This document shows, piece after piece, positions 6,671-13,549 of a stretch of 13,950 nucleotides of DNA. The stretch's first letter is position 1. The number at the start of each line of letters is the position of its first letter. The DNA is from an uncultured Verrucomicrobiota bacterium (GTDB lineage Bacteria > Verrucomicrobiota > Verrucomicrobiia > Opitutales > Opitutaceae). The notes below the pieces were generated by a model that saw only the letters and a program-made list of their open reading frames with translations, ran no database searches and had not been told where the DNA came from. Where the stretch lies: the NCBI GenBank assembly GCA_903919625.1, contig CAIXIZ010000410.1, forward strand, positions 1 through 13,950, written 5' to 3'. Made by a program: the position numbers and the translations under genes.

Positions 6671-7915
6671 CTACGCCCGCGACCGCGGCGGCTCAACCTC
6701 GGGCAGAAATCCCGTGAGCAGCCCGATCAGCGGCAGCCAGGCGCAGACCTTGAAGACAAACCCGATGCTCGTGTGGTCGGCAAACAGGCCCAGCAAGGCC
6801 GCCCCGATGCCGGCCATGCCAAACGCCAGCCCAAAAAACAGCCCGGCGATCAGCCCCACATTCCCCGGCACCAGTTCCTGGGCATAAACGATGATCGACG
6901 GAAAGGCGGACGCGAGGATCACCCCGATGCAAACCGTCAGCCCCATCGCGACCGGCAGGCTCACATACGGCAGCAGCAAGGAAAAGGGCGCCACCCCCAG
7001 GATGGAGATCCAAATGACGCGTTTGCGCCCGATCCGGTCGCCCACCGGGCCGCCGATGATCGTGCCCGCCGCCACGGCAAACAGGAAGACAAACAGCGCA
7101 AATTGCGCCTGCGTGACCGGGATGCCGAAACGGTCGATCAGGTAAAATGTGTAATAATTGCTCAGGCTCACGAGATAGATGAATTTGGAGAAGATCAGCA
7201 CGACCAGGACGGCCAGCGCCCAGGCCACCCGGCCCCGCGACAACGCCAGCCGATGCACCCGACCCTGGCCCGCGCCTCTCGCCTGCCGGTCAGCGAGATG
7301 CCGCCGATACCACCCGCCCACCTTCGACAGCACAAAGATGCCCAGCAACGCGATGGCCGAAAACCACAGGATCGAACCTTGCCCATGCGGCACCACCACC
7401 AGCGCCGCCAGCAACGGCCCGAACGACGAGCCAAGATTTCCGCCCACTTGAAACAACGACTGGGCGAACCCGTGCCGCCCGCCTGATGCCAGCCGTGCCA
7501 CCCGCGAAGCCTCCGGATGAAAAATCGCCGATCCCACGCCCACCAGCCCCGCTGCACAGAGGATCATCCGGAAACTGCCGGCCTGGGACAGCAGCACCAG
7601 GCCGGTCAAGGTCACGCCCATGCCCACGGCCAGCGAGTAGGGCCGGGGATTCCGGTCGGTGTGATACCCCACCAACGGCTGGAGCAACGATCCCGTCATC
7701 TGAAAGACAAACGTAATGGTCCCGATTTGCGCGTAACTCAGCTTAAAGGTGTCCTTCAGCACCGGATAAATGGCGGGAATCAGCGACTGGATGGTGTCGT
7801 TGAGCAGATGCGACAGGCTCAATGCCAGCAGTATGGACATGACGGTGATCTCGGCGACGGGATGGTCGGCGGAAATCGGCGGCTGGGCGGAAACCTTGCT
7901 GGCGCTCTGGCTCAT
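6671..7915 (-). CDS. MFS transporter of the fosmidomycin-resistance (Fsr) family
   Basis: A 414-residue inner-membrane protein with about 12 hydrophobic segments. It matches E. coli Fsr along its length: LSLSHLLNDTIQSLIPAIYP near the start, SLLQPLVGYHTDRNPRPYSL, GSAIFHPEASRVARLASGGR, HGFAQSLFQVGGNLGSSFGP, FAVAAGTIIGGPVGDRIGRK, and VYAQELVPGNVGLIAGLFFG towards the end. Fsr exports fosmidomycin and is thought to act as a proton-driven efflux pump; the natural substrate is unknown. The ATG at 7915 (MSQSASKVSA) gives a cytoplasmic leader like that of Fsr; a frame open to 7996 would overlap the upstream HAD gene and is less likely. It follows the HAD gene by 64 bp, so the two may be co-transcribed. 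No resistance claim can be made beyond family membership. Confidence 0.92.
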   Translation of the reverse strand: MSQSASKVSAQPPISADHPVAEITVMSILLALSLSHLLNDTIQSLIPAIYPVLKDTFKLSYAQIGTITFVFQMTGSLLQPLVGYHTDRNPRPYSLAVGMGVTLTGLVLLSQAGSFRMILCAAGLVGVGSAIFHPEASRVARLASGGRHGFAQSLFQVGGNLGSSFGPLLAALVVVPHGQGSILWFSAIALLGIFVLSKVGGWYRRHLADRQARGAGQGRVHRLALSRGRVAWALAVLVVLIFSKFIYLVSLSNYYTFYLIDRFGIPVTQAQFALFVFLFAVAAGTIIGGPVGDRIGRKRVIWISILGVAPFSLLLPYVSLPVAMGLTVCIGVILASAFPSIIVYAQELVPGNVGLIAGLFFGLAFGMAGIGAALLGLFADHTSIGFVFKVCAWLPLIGLLTGFLPEVEPPRSRA

Positions 7916-7979
7916 GCAGCCGCTACTGTCGCCTGTCCGGAGAATCAGTGTCAAGAAACCCGCCCCCTTTCTCTGCACT

Positions 7980-8642
7980 TCAGCCTCGCGCGCCAAATCG
8001 CTCCACCAGCTGATTCAGATTTACCTCGGTGAGCGATGTCACCTGCCAGCCGGCCTCGCCAAATTCATGATGGGCGGTGGCGCGGTTCGGCACCGCGACC
8101 ACGTGCAGGCCGGCCCGGCGGGCCGCCATCAGGCCCGTGTGCGAGTCCTCCAAGGCCACCGCCGCGCTGCCGGCGACCCCCAGCCGTTGCAGCACCAGCT
8201 GGTAGATTTCCGGATCGGGTTTCGGCTGGGAGACATCTTCCCGGCAGGCCACGAAATCAAAGTTTCCCAGCAGCCCCAGCCGGCCGAGATGGGACTCCAC
8301 ATGCCCATGTCCCGAGTTGGATGCCACGCCCAGCTTCAGCCCGGCTTCGCGCCCGGCCAGCAGCAGGGGGACCACCCCGGGCAGCGGCTCAAGCCGCTGG
8401 TTGCGCTCGAGGTTCAGCTTGCGCCGGTGGGCGTCCAGCGGGACGCGGTCGGCGTGCGGGCCAAAGGCGCTCCACGGATCAAAGGCATAGTCCGCATGCC
8501 CCACGCTGCGCAGAAACAGATTCTCATCAAACGGCACCCCATGATGGGCATGCACGTCCCCGTACGCCTCGATGAGCGCCGACTCGGTGTCGAGCATCAG
8601 GCCGTCAAAATCAAAAACCATGGCACGGATCATGACGGTCAT
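7980..8642 (-). CDS. HAD-superfamily phosphatase/phosphomutase (beta-phosphoglucomutase-like)
   Basis: A 220-residue cytoplasmic HAD protein with an alpha-helical C1 cap (about 20-85). Motif I is VFDFDGLMLDTE (Asp11, Asp13), motif II VASNSG (Ser108), motif III QPKPDPEIY (Lys141), and motif IV ALEDSHTGLMAARRAG (Glu165, Asp166). This is the pattern of the beta-phosphoglucomutase/phosphoglycolate phosphatase-like subgroup. Many members are broad-specificity sugar phosphatases, and the substrate cannot be told from sequence. Three close starts are possible (8642, 8633, 8621), and none has a good ribosome site. Motif I lies only a few residues in, so the choice barely alters the protein. Upstream is the gap holding the inverted-repeat element, which would lie in its promoter region. 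Confidence 0.88.
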   Translation of the reverse strand: MTVMIRAMVFDFDGLMLDTESALIEAYGDVHAHHGVPFDENLFLRSVGHADYAFDPWSAFGPHADRVPLDAHRRKLNLERNQRLEPLPGVVPLLLAGREAGLKLGVASNSGHGHVESHLGRLGLLGNFDFVACREDVSQPKPDPEIYQLVLQRLGVAGSAAVALEDSHTGLMAARRAGLHVVAVPNRATAHHEFGEAGWQVTSLTEVNLNQLVERFGARG

Positions 8643-8748
8643 AGTCCGTCTGACCGGATGCGACTCAAGCAAAAGGCGGCGGGCAGGGAGGCGGGGCGCC
8701 GCGCAAACGCGCCGTCCCTGGGCTCGCTGTCCCGCTCGCACGCGGACT

Positions 8749-8922
8749 AGAGCGGTTTCAATAAAGGTATAGCCGGCTTTTGAGACCGTACGCCCTCCTG
8801 CATTTCGCACCGGAAAAGTGTAACCTATTAGGTTACACTTTCTAAAAAGGCCCTCCGTCAGTGAAGTCGGAGTTTGACCAGTTCACCCAACGGAACGGCT
8901 ACAGTTCAATTTAAACCGCTCT
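8749..8922. repeat. 174-bp segment with terminal inverted repeats (MITE-like candidate)
   Basis: The left end reads AGAGCGGTTTCAAT (8749-8762). The right end read from the other strand is AGAGCGGTTTAAAT (8922-8909); 13 of 14 bases match, the outer 10 perfectly. Inside are a 27-bp palindrome and little else. The size and ends suit a small non-autonomous element, but the flanks (GGACT on the left, CGCTG on the right) show no target duplication and no transposase is nearby. It could instead be a dispersed intergenic repeat or a chance pair. Confidence 0.45.
8815..8841. promoter_or_regulatory. Perfect 27-bp palindrome, possible operator
   Basis: AAAGTGTAACCTA (8815-8827), one central base (T, 8828), then the exact reverse complement TAGGTTACACTTT (8829-8841). 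It is AT-rich in a GC-rich setting and lies in the middle of the 174-bp inverted-repeat segment, about 170 bp upstream of the HAD gene. Neither strand has a T-run after it beyond the stem, so it is a better fit to a dimeric regulator site than to a terminator. The regulator is unknown. Confidence 0.6.
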
Positions 8923-8962
8923 CGCTGGGCTGGAAATCACTGGAAGTTGGCCGGCCCGATTC

Positions 8963-11900
8963 CTACAGGCCCGCCGCATCCAGGCGTAGTCCGGCGACTT
9001 TAAATTCATCGACCGTGGCCAGCCCCAGAACCAGATAGGCGGCGCCGGGAGGGACCACCACATCGGGAGCCCCCCCGCCCTTCGCCGCGCCCGCCAGTCG
9101 GATGGCGTGCTGGTTCCACGTGTCATTTTTGTTTGCGCGCACCTGGATGGTCGCCGGTTGGCCAAGCGGTTTCTGTGCGGCATCCCAAAACGCAAAGGAG
9201 AACCGGGTGACGCCCGCCGTCCACCCCGTCAGCTTGTAACCGTCACCCGTGACGGTCATCGGGATTCGTTCGGACTCGACCCGGAGTTCTCCCGGAAGCT
9301 GGATCGAGTTTTTCAATGGCACGAGAATGAGATAGCCGTGCGCAGGATCGGGCCCGCCGGTTTCCCGGATTGTACGGCCCGGTCGCAGAAACTTCCACCC
9401 CGGCACTGTCAGCATTCCCGCCGGATCGCGCAAGGTCACAAAGCCTGGGTTGGACAAAAGATTGGGTTTCGCTTGCTCCGGCGGCGCCGGTTTGGCGCCG
9501 GATCCGGCGTCTGCTGCCGCGACTGTCTGCCCCGGAAAACCTTTCAGCGCCTGGTCCAGCTCCGCTTGCATCGCCTGCACTTGGCGGTCAAGGAGCATGC
9601 CCCGTCCCCTGGGTGCGCCATTTTGGACGGGAGCGGAGGCCCGGATGGCTTGGATTAAATCGGCCGCCTCGGCCAGCATTCCTACGGCAATCAAGTCATG
9701 CACCACGCTCCCCGCTTCGCCCGAAGCTGAGGGCAGTGCCAGGCTGTTTTTCAGTTCCCCAACGGCCATCGTCAGTCCCGCAATCGCATCAGCCCGTGAG
9801 CCCAGCCTCGTCCCCAGCTCGGAATATTGCCGGGCGATCAGCGGCGAGATGCGCGAAAGCATTCCGCCATTCCCGGGGCTCGAGGCCTGGATTGTCGCCA
9901 AATCCTGGGCCAGGATTTGGAGCGCCTTGGGACGCTCCTCGGGCCATCGGGCCAGCTCTTGGGCAAGCATGGCCACATAGATCACGCCTCCGTTCGGCAA
10001 GGCCGCCCCATGGTTGGACTGCATATACTGGTCGAGTTCGGCCCGGTAGGCTGGATCGCGTGACTCAAGGTGCAACATGATGCTGAACAGCTCGTCGGTG
10101 ACGGCTTTCGCCCCATCCCAGCTTGGGGCCAATTGGTCCCGCGCATCAAACGCGGCTCGCAGCTTGGGGCCCAAACCCAGCTCCACCGCCATGACCAGGA
10201 GGTCAACGGTCGGCGGCATCGTGAACTGTCCGTTGCCGGTGCTGTATCCGCTGCCGTTGAAGAGGGTCTGTCGAAATGCCTTCGCCTGACTGGCCTCCGC
10301 CGGATTGGGCGGGGCGTCACCGGCATACCATTTCTCCAGCAACGCAGCCGCCGCCTCCGGTTGGTTGGCCAGCTGGAGGCGGACTGCCAGTGCGAGCATG
10401 GCCCCGGCATCGGCCGGCCCCCCGGCCAGTTCCACCGCCTTGCGTAAAAACCGCGCTGACTCGGCCGGGTGGTTCTTTTGCGTCTTGTCACTCAACGTGG
10501 TGACAGTACTGGCGAAAACGGCCCCCGTCGCCGGCGCCAGGGTCCCGACCAAGTCTGCCAGTTCCGGAATGCGTCCCGACTTCTCAAACGCCAGGCCCAC
10601 CTTATCAGCAATCGACATGGCCGCAGCGGGATCGGACTTGAACAGCCGGCCAAATGCATCGGCCGCGTCACCTGCGCGGTCGGCCGGCAAATCGTACAGC
10701 GTGGCCGCCAGCACGAGCTGGGGATTCGGCGGTGCCGCTGCAGCGGCACGGTTGAAGTACTCTGCCGCCTCGTGCCGGCCCGCGCCTTCGACATCGAATT
10801 CCAGGACACCGCTGCTACTGAGCATTCCGAAGCGCACTTCCGTATCCGTTTCTGCCACCGAGCCCCGGAGAGCCAGGGCGGTGGAAGTGCCATATTCCGG
10901 GTGCGGGACCGACAGATCCATGGCTGACACCTCCCCGTTCCCGGCGAGCGGCCGGAAAAGAAAATACTTCGGGGTGAGATCTTGCGTCCGGCCAGAAAGG
11001 CTCAGGACCACCTTGTTGTCCACCCAGGTGGCCGAACTGCCTTCGGTCCGCGGACCGATGGCGGCAAACTGCCAGGGCCGTGGCAGGGCGCTGGCCTCCC
11101 CTGCTGCCTTCGGACTCGCGGACGCCTCCGCGATGTCCGGCCCATGCACCCCCAATCCGGACCAGGAAAAACTTTGGGTTGTTCCGGAATTGACCGACAT
11201 CACTCCGGCCAGCGCACCGGATCCCAAATCGAGCCGCCGCGTGAACACCGGCAGCCAATGGGTTCCATCGGTCGAAAACGAGGCCGTCACCTGATCGCCC
11301 GCCCTCCCGAGCTTGAACCAGCCCGACGCGGGAATTTCCCCCACCGGATCCCCGACCCACTGGCCGGGACCCCGCGTATAGCCAAGCTCAAAGCCTCTGC
11401 GTCGGCTGGCCGCGAGCCGGACCGCCGGAAAGTCGGAATCCAGTGTCGCACGCAGCAGCAGCCCGATCTGCGCGTCCTCCGGCAATGGCTCGACATCGGG
11501 CAGCCGGACCACGACCGAACCGTCGCCCTCCATCGAACGGTAGACGTAATGGCCGGAATTGAGACCGGCCCGTCCCACCGAACCCGTGATGATTAGATCA
11601 TTCGGGCCGGTTGCGGGTTTCATGGCACCGCCCACCGTTGTATTGCCACCCAGATCCACTTCTTGCCAGGCGGTGGTCGGACTTACCCTGCTCCCGGTCT
11701 TGTCCTCGATGGCAAATCCCTCAAACGCGACGACCAGGGGGATCGATTCATTGCGCTCCGGCACCCACAGGCCCACCCAAAGCGACTGCCTGGCGGGCTC
11801 CGTGACATGGCCAACTGAGGTCCAGTCGGTTCCGTTCTGTGAGCGGTAGGCGGTAAACTCGGAACCTTGGCGGGTAACCTTCATCCAATGGGGCACGGGC

Positions 11901-12406
11901 AGAAGAAAGCGCAAATCCCGCGTCGCATCCGCCGCGGCGGCATAGGCCTCGCCCACCTGCCAGTTGAGCCGCCACGAGCCTGGATCGACGGCCAGTTGTT
12001 TCCGTGTCTCGGCCAGATAATCATCCAGCAGATCCATGCCTTTCAAATCCCGCAAGGCCTCGGACCGCAGGATGTCCGGACGGATGTTCGGGGGCAAAAA
12101 ACCGGTGGGGTTGATCATGATCAACTCCGAATAGGCCATGGCGATCTGGGCTGGCACGAGCGGATCATGGCCAAGGATCTGTCGGGCGAGACGGGCTACC
12201 GTCAGCCCGTCCTTGATGCCAAATGCCTCCCGAAGGCCGGCCTGCAGCTGCATGTCGGTGACCGGCGCCTGGGACTGGGCCAAAGCCACCGGCCCCAACC
12301 CGTAGGCCAACAGCCCCCCGACGACGAGCCAGCGGCGGCAGGAAATTCCTAAGGGGAACGCGCGATGGGGGCCCATGGGGATCGGGATGAAGGCATTCTT
12401 CATCAT
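8963..12406 (-). CDS. Very large exported protein: concanavalin-like modules set within helical repeats
   Basis: A 1147-residue protein I cannot name. The signal peptide (about 1-43) has the core WLVVGGLLAYGLGPVALA and a likely cleavage at ALAQ-SQA. Residues about 50-165 look helical, TPR-like. Residues about 170-545 are beta-rich: 'WMKVTRQGSEFTAYRSQNG' (174-192) resembles 'WFKLGRAGDQVTASFSTDG' (363-381), the pattern of DUF1349-like concanavalin modules, and 'WQEVDLGGNTTVGG' with 'GHYVYRSMEGDG' recurs loosely at 445-491. Residues about 545-970 are again Ala/Leu-rich helical repeats. A last beta domain (about 982-1147, NLLSNPGFVTLRDPAGML) resembles carbohydrate-binding jelly rolls. No catalytic motif is evident, so a binding or scaffolding role at the cell surface or in the periplasm is a guess. 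There are two adjacent ATGs (12406, 12403), with GAAAGGG 7 bases upstream. Confidence 0.85.
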   Translation of the reverse strand: MMKNAFIPIPMGPHRAFPLGISCRRWLVVGGLLAYGLGPVALAQSQAPVTDMQLQAGLREAFGIKDGLTVARLARQILGHDPLVPAQIAMAYSELIMINPTGFLPPNIRPDILRSEALRDLKGMDLLDDYLAETRKQLAVDPGSWRLNWQVGEAYAAAADATRDLRFLLPVPHWMKVTRQGSEFTAYRSQNGTDWTSVGHVTEPARQSLWVGLWVPERNESIPLVVAFEGFAIEDKTGSRVSPTTAWQEVDLGGNTTVGGAMKPATGPNDLIITGSVGRAGLNSGHYVYRSMEGDGSVVVRLPDVEPLPEDAQIGLLLRATLDSDFPAVRLAASRRRGFELGYTRGPGQWVGDPVGEIPASGWFKLGRAGDQVTASFSTDGTHWLPVFTRRLDLGSGALAGVMSVNSGTTQSFSWSGLGVHGPDIAEASASPKAAGEASALPRPWQFAAIGPRTEGSSATWVDNKVVLSLSGRTQDLTPKYFLFRPLAGNGEVSAMDLSVPHPEYGTSTALALRGSVAETDTEVRFGMLSSSGVLEFDVEGAGRHEAAEYFNRAAAAAPPNPQLVLAATLYDLPADRAGDAADAFGRLFKSDPAAAMSIADKVGLAFEKSGRIPELADLVGTLAPATGAVFASTVTTLSDKTQKNHPAESARFLRKAVELAGGPADAGAMLALAVRLQLANQPEAAAALLEKWYAGDAPPNPAEASQAKAFRQTLFNGSGYSTGNGQFTMPPTVDLLVMAVELGLGPKLRAAFDARDQLAPSWDGAKAVTDELFSIMLHLESRDPAYRAELDQYMQSNHGAALPNGGVIYVAMLAQELARWPEERPKALQILAQDLATIQASSPGNGGMLSRISPLIARQYSELGTRLGSRADAIAGLTMAVGELKNSLALPSASGEAGSVVHDLIAVGMLAEAADLIQAIRASAPVQNGAPRGRGMLLDRQVQAMQAELDQALKGFPGQTVAAADAGSGAKPAPPEQAKPNLLSNPGFVTLRDPAGMLTVPGWKFLRPGRTIRETGGPDPAHGYLILVPLKNSIQLPGELRVESERIPMTVTGDGYKLTGWTAGVTRFSFAFWDAAQKPLGQPATIQVRANKNDTWNQHAIRLAGAAKGGGAPDVVVPPGAAYLVLGLATVDEFKVAGLRLDAAGL

Positions 12407-12431
12407 GATAAGACCCTTTCAAGCCCGGTTT

Positions 12432-12451
12432 ATTAGGAAATACTCTCTAAT
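12432..12451 (-). promoter_or_regulatory. Weak dyad upstream of the 1147-residue gene
   Basis: ATTAG and CTAAT (5-bp arms, 10-base spacer) lie about 25-45 bases before the ATG at 12406 in a local AT-rich stretch. Position suits a promoter or operator. I could not pair a convincing -35 with a -10 box, so this is tentative. Confidence 0.3.
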
Positions 12452-12634
12452 CCGGCGACCAAAACAGGGGTCCCGCCGGGTGCAGGCTTGTTCTTGTCAG
12501 TCGAGTGGCCTGGAAAGGACGATGCTGCGGCAGTTGGTGGCCTCACGAACATTTCCGCTTCGGAACGGACCGGCCCGATCAAGCGCAGTTTTCCCCCTTG
12601 AACAAATTCTGCCCTCTGCCCGCCGGCGTCCTTT

Positions 12635-12659
12635 CTTCATGTTCTTCATGCGCTTCATG
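12635..12659. repeat. Three tandem copies of CTTCATG at 9-base period
   Basis: CTTCATG starts at 12635, 12644 and 12653, giving CTTCATGTT, CTTCATGCG, CTTCATGG. It is intergenic and AT-richer than its surroundings. It belongs to the same class of simple short-period intergenic repeat as the patches at 1722-1745 and 6515-6615. Confidence 0.65.
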
Positions 12660-12811
12660 GTTTAATGGGCGGCGGTTGCCCGGCAGGTTGACGGCCTGGA
12701 TCACGTTGCCCCCCGATGGGCGCAGCCGCGCACGAACCACCCCAAGCCAGGCTGGCTTCGATGCCGGGAGTTTCGCCTACCTTCGGGCCAGTCCCCGGAA
12801 CCGGGGCGGGT

Positions 12812-13336
12812 TTATTTCACGATGAGCATGCCGCGCATGCCTTGGAGCGCATGGCCGGGAAACGTGCAGACATACTCATATTCACCCGGTACAGCGGGAA
12901 CCTTGAACGTGATGGTATCGTGCTGCCGTGGGCCGAGGGGTTTCGTGTGGGCGAGCACCTGATCCGCCAGCTCGGGCGGGATGTAGTCCGTGGCTTTGGC
13001 CGTGGCGGCGGACTGCATAAAGGCGTCGGAATCGACGTCTTTGCCAAGGAGCACAAAATTATGGGCCATCGCCTCCTTCGGCAGGGTGCCGTTACTGGTG
13101 AGGTTGACCGTCAGTTCCTCGCCCGGCGAGGCCGTAATGGTTTTGAGGCTGAATTTCATGTTGTCGCCGACCACAAGATCGATCACGCGCGGCCCGGCCA
13201 CGGGAGCGGAAGCGGACCCTGTTGCCGCCGCCGGGGCGGGCGCAGCGGCGGGCGCGGGCGCGGCAGCCGGTTGCTTGGGGCTGCATGCGGCCAGCAGGAG
13301 TGCCAGGGAGGGAAACAGAACTGGGGAGAAACGCAT
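12812..13336 (-). CDS. Azurin/auracyanin-like blue-copper lipoprotein
   Basis: A 174-residue exported protein. MRFSPVLFPSLALLLAAC is a lipoprotein signal with lipobox LAAC (Cys18), followed by a flexible Ala/Pro linker (about 21-47). The cupredoxin domain (50-174) starts with RVIDLVVGDNMKFSLKTI and holds all four type-1 copper ligands: His92 in AMAHNFVLLG, Cys157 and His162 in CTFPGH, and Met167 in GMRGML. The small electron carrier would be tethered to a membrane facing the periplasm. The ligand loop is C-x4-H-x4-M, one residue longer between His and Met than in azurin and like that of rusticyanin. The ATG at 13336 is set by the lipoprotein signal; longer frames upstream are not credible. 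It lies divergent from coxB, which suggests a role as donor to, or partner of, a cytochrome oxidase. Confidence 0.9.
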   Translation of the reverse strand: MRFSPVLFPSLALLLAACSPKQPAAAPAPAAAPAPAAATGSASAPVAGPRVIDLVVGDNMKFSLKTITASPGEELTVNLTSNGTLPKEAMAHNFVLLGKDVDSDAFMQSAATAKATDYIPPELADQVLAHTKPLGPRQHDTITFKVPAVPGEYEYVCTFPGHALQGMRGMLIVK

Positions 13337-13497
13337 GGACTGGCTGCATGGAGCAACTGGGACCGGCTGGCAATCCCGATGAACGAACCTGCACGGCCGC
13401 TTATGGTGGCAGCTTGGGGAGTTAATAGCGCCGCAGCCATGGCGCGGGCGACGTGAGATAGTGCTTGAAATGCCCGGCGGCTTGCAAACGCTCATCC

Positions 13498-13533
13498 GGG
13501 CCTGTGTCCGCACCATGTGCGGACACCCGGCCC
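13498..13533. promoter_or_regulatory. Palindrome/hairpin just upstream of coxB
   Basis: GTGTCCGCAC (13504-13513), CAT, then the exact reverse complement GTGCGGACAC (13517-13526). An outer GGGCC/GGCCC pair (13498-13502 and 13529-13533) can extend the stem across a small internal loop. The 23-bp core ends 23 bases before the coxB ATG. It could be an operator for the coxB promoter, or a leader hairpin in the coxB message. There is no T-run after it. Confidence 0.6.
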
Positions 13534-13549
13534 CTGCCTACCGTCCATC

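Larger units (their letters stand above)
8643..8962. other. 320-bp gap without a gene; holds an inverted-repeat element
   Basis: The part next to the HAD gene (8643-8748) is GC-rich and shows no convincing gene. The middle (8749-8922) is bounded by 14-bp inverted repeats and contains a perfect palindrome; both are listed separately. The last 40 bases follow the stop of the 1147-residue gene and lack a hairpin-plus-T-run terminator. One strand has a 17-codon frame (8861-8914) with no support as a gene. Confidence 0.7.
12407..12811. other. 405-bp gap without a gene
   Basis: This lies between the copper-protein stop and the start of the 1147-residue gene. It contains a weak dyad near that start (12432-12451), a 9-base tandem repeat (12635-12659), and a small GC hairpin (12793-12806) without a T-run. 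Open frames crossing it on the plus strand have no recognisable protein features and overlap real genes on the other strand. No RNA gene was recognised. Confidence 0.65.

Noticed and set aside
8745..8780. Prepilin-like peptide KAGYTFIETALV on the minus strand
   Set aside because: It resembles a type IV prepilin cleavage motif (GFTLIE), but the following residues are basic and not a hydrophobic helix, and part of it is encoded by the inverted repeat. Chance is the simpler explanation.
8815..8841. 27-bp palindrome as a rho-independent terminator of the 1147-residue gene
   Set aside because: The stem is AT-rich, the only T-run is within the stem, and it lies more than 120 bp past the stop codon. 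An operator or repeat is a better fit.
12793..12806. GC hairpin CCCCGGAACCGGGG after the copper-protein gene as a terminator
   Set aside because: The stem is only 5-6 bp and there is no T-run on the minus strand, the direction of the gene.
12716..13456. 246-codon plus-strand open frame
   Set aside because: Antisense to the copper-protein gene with its intact copper ligands; no domain features of its own.
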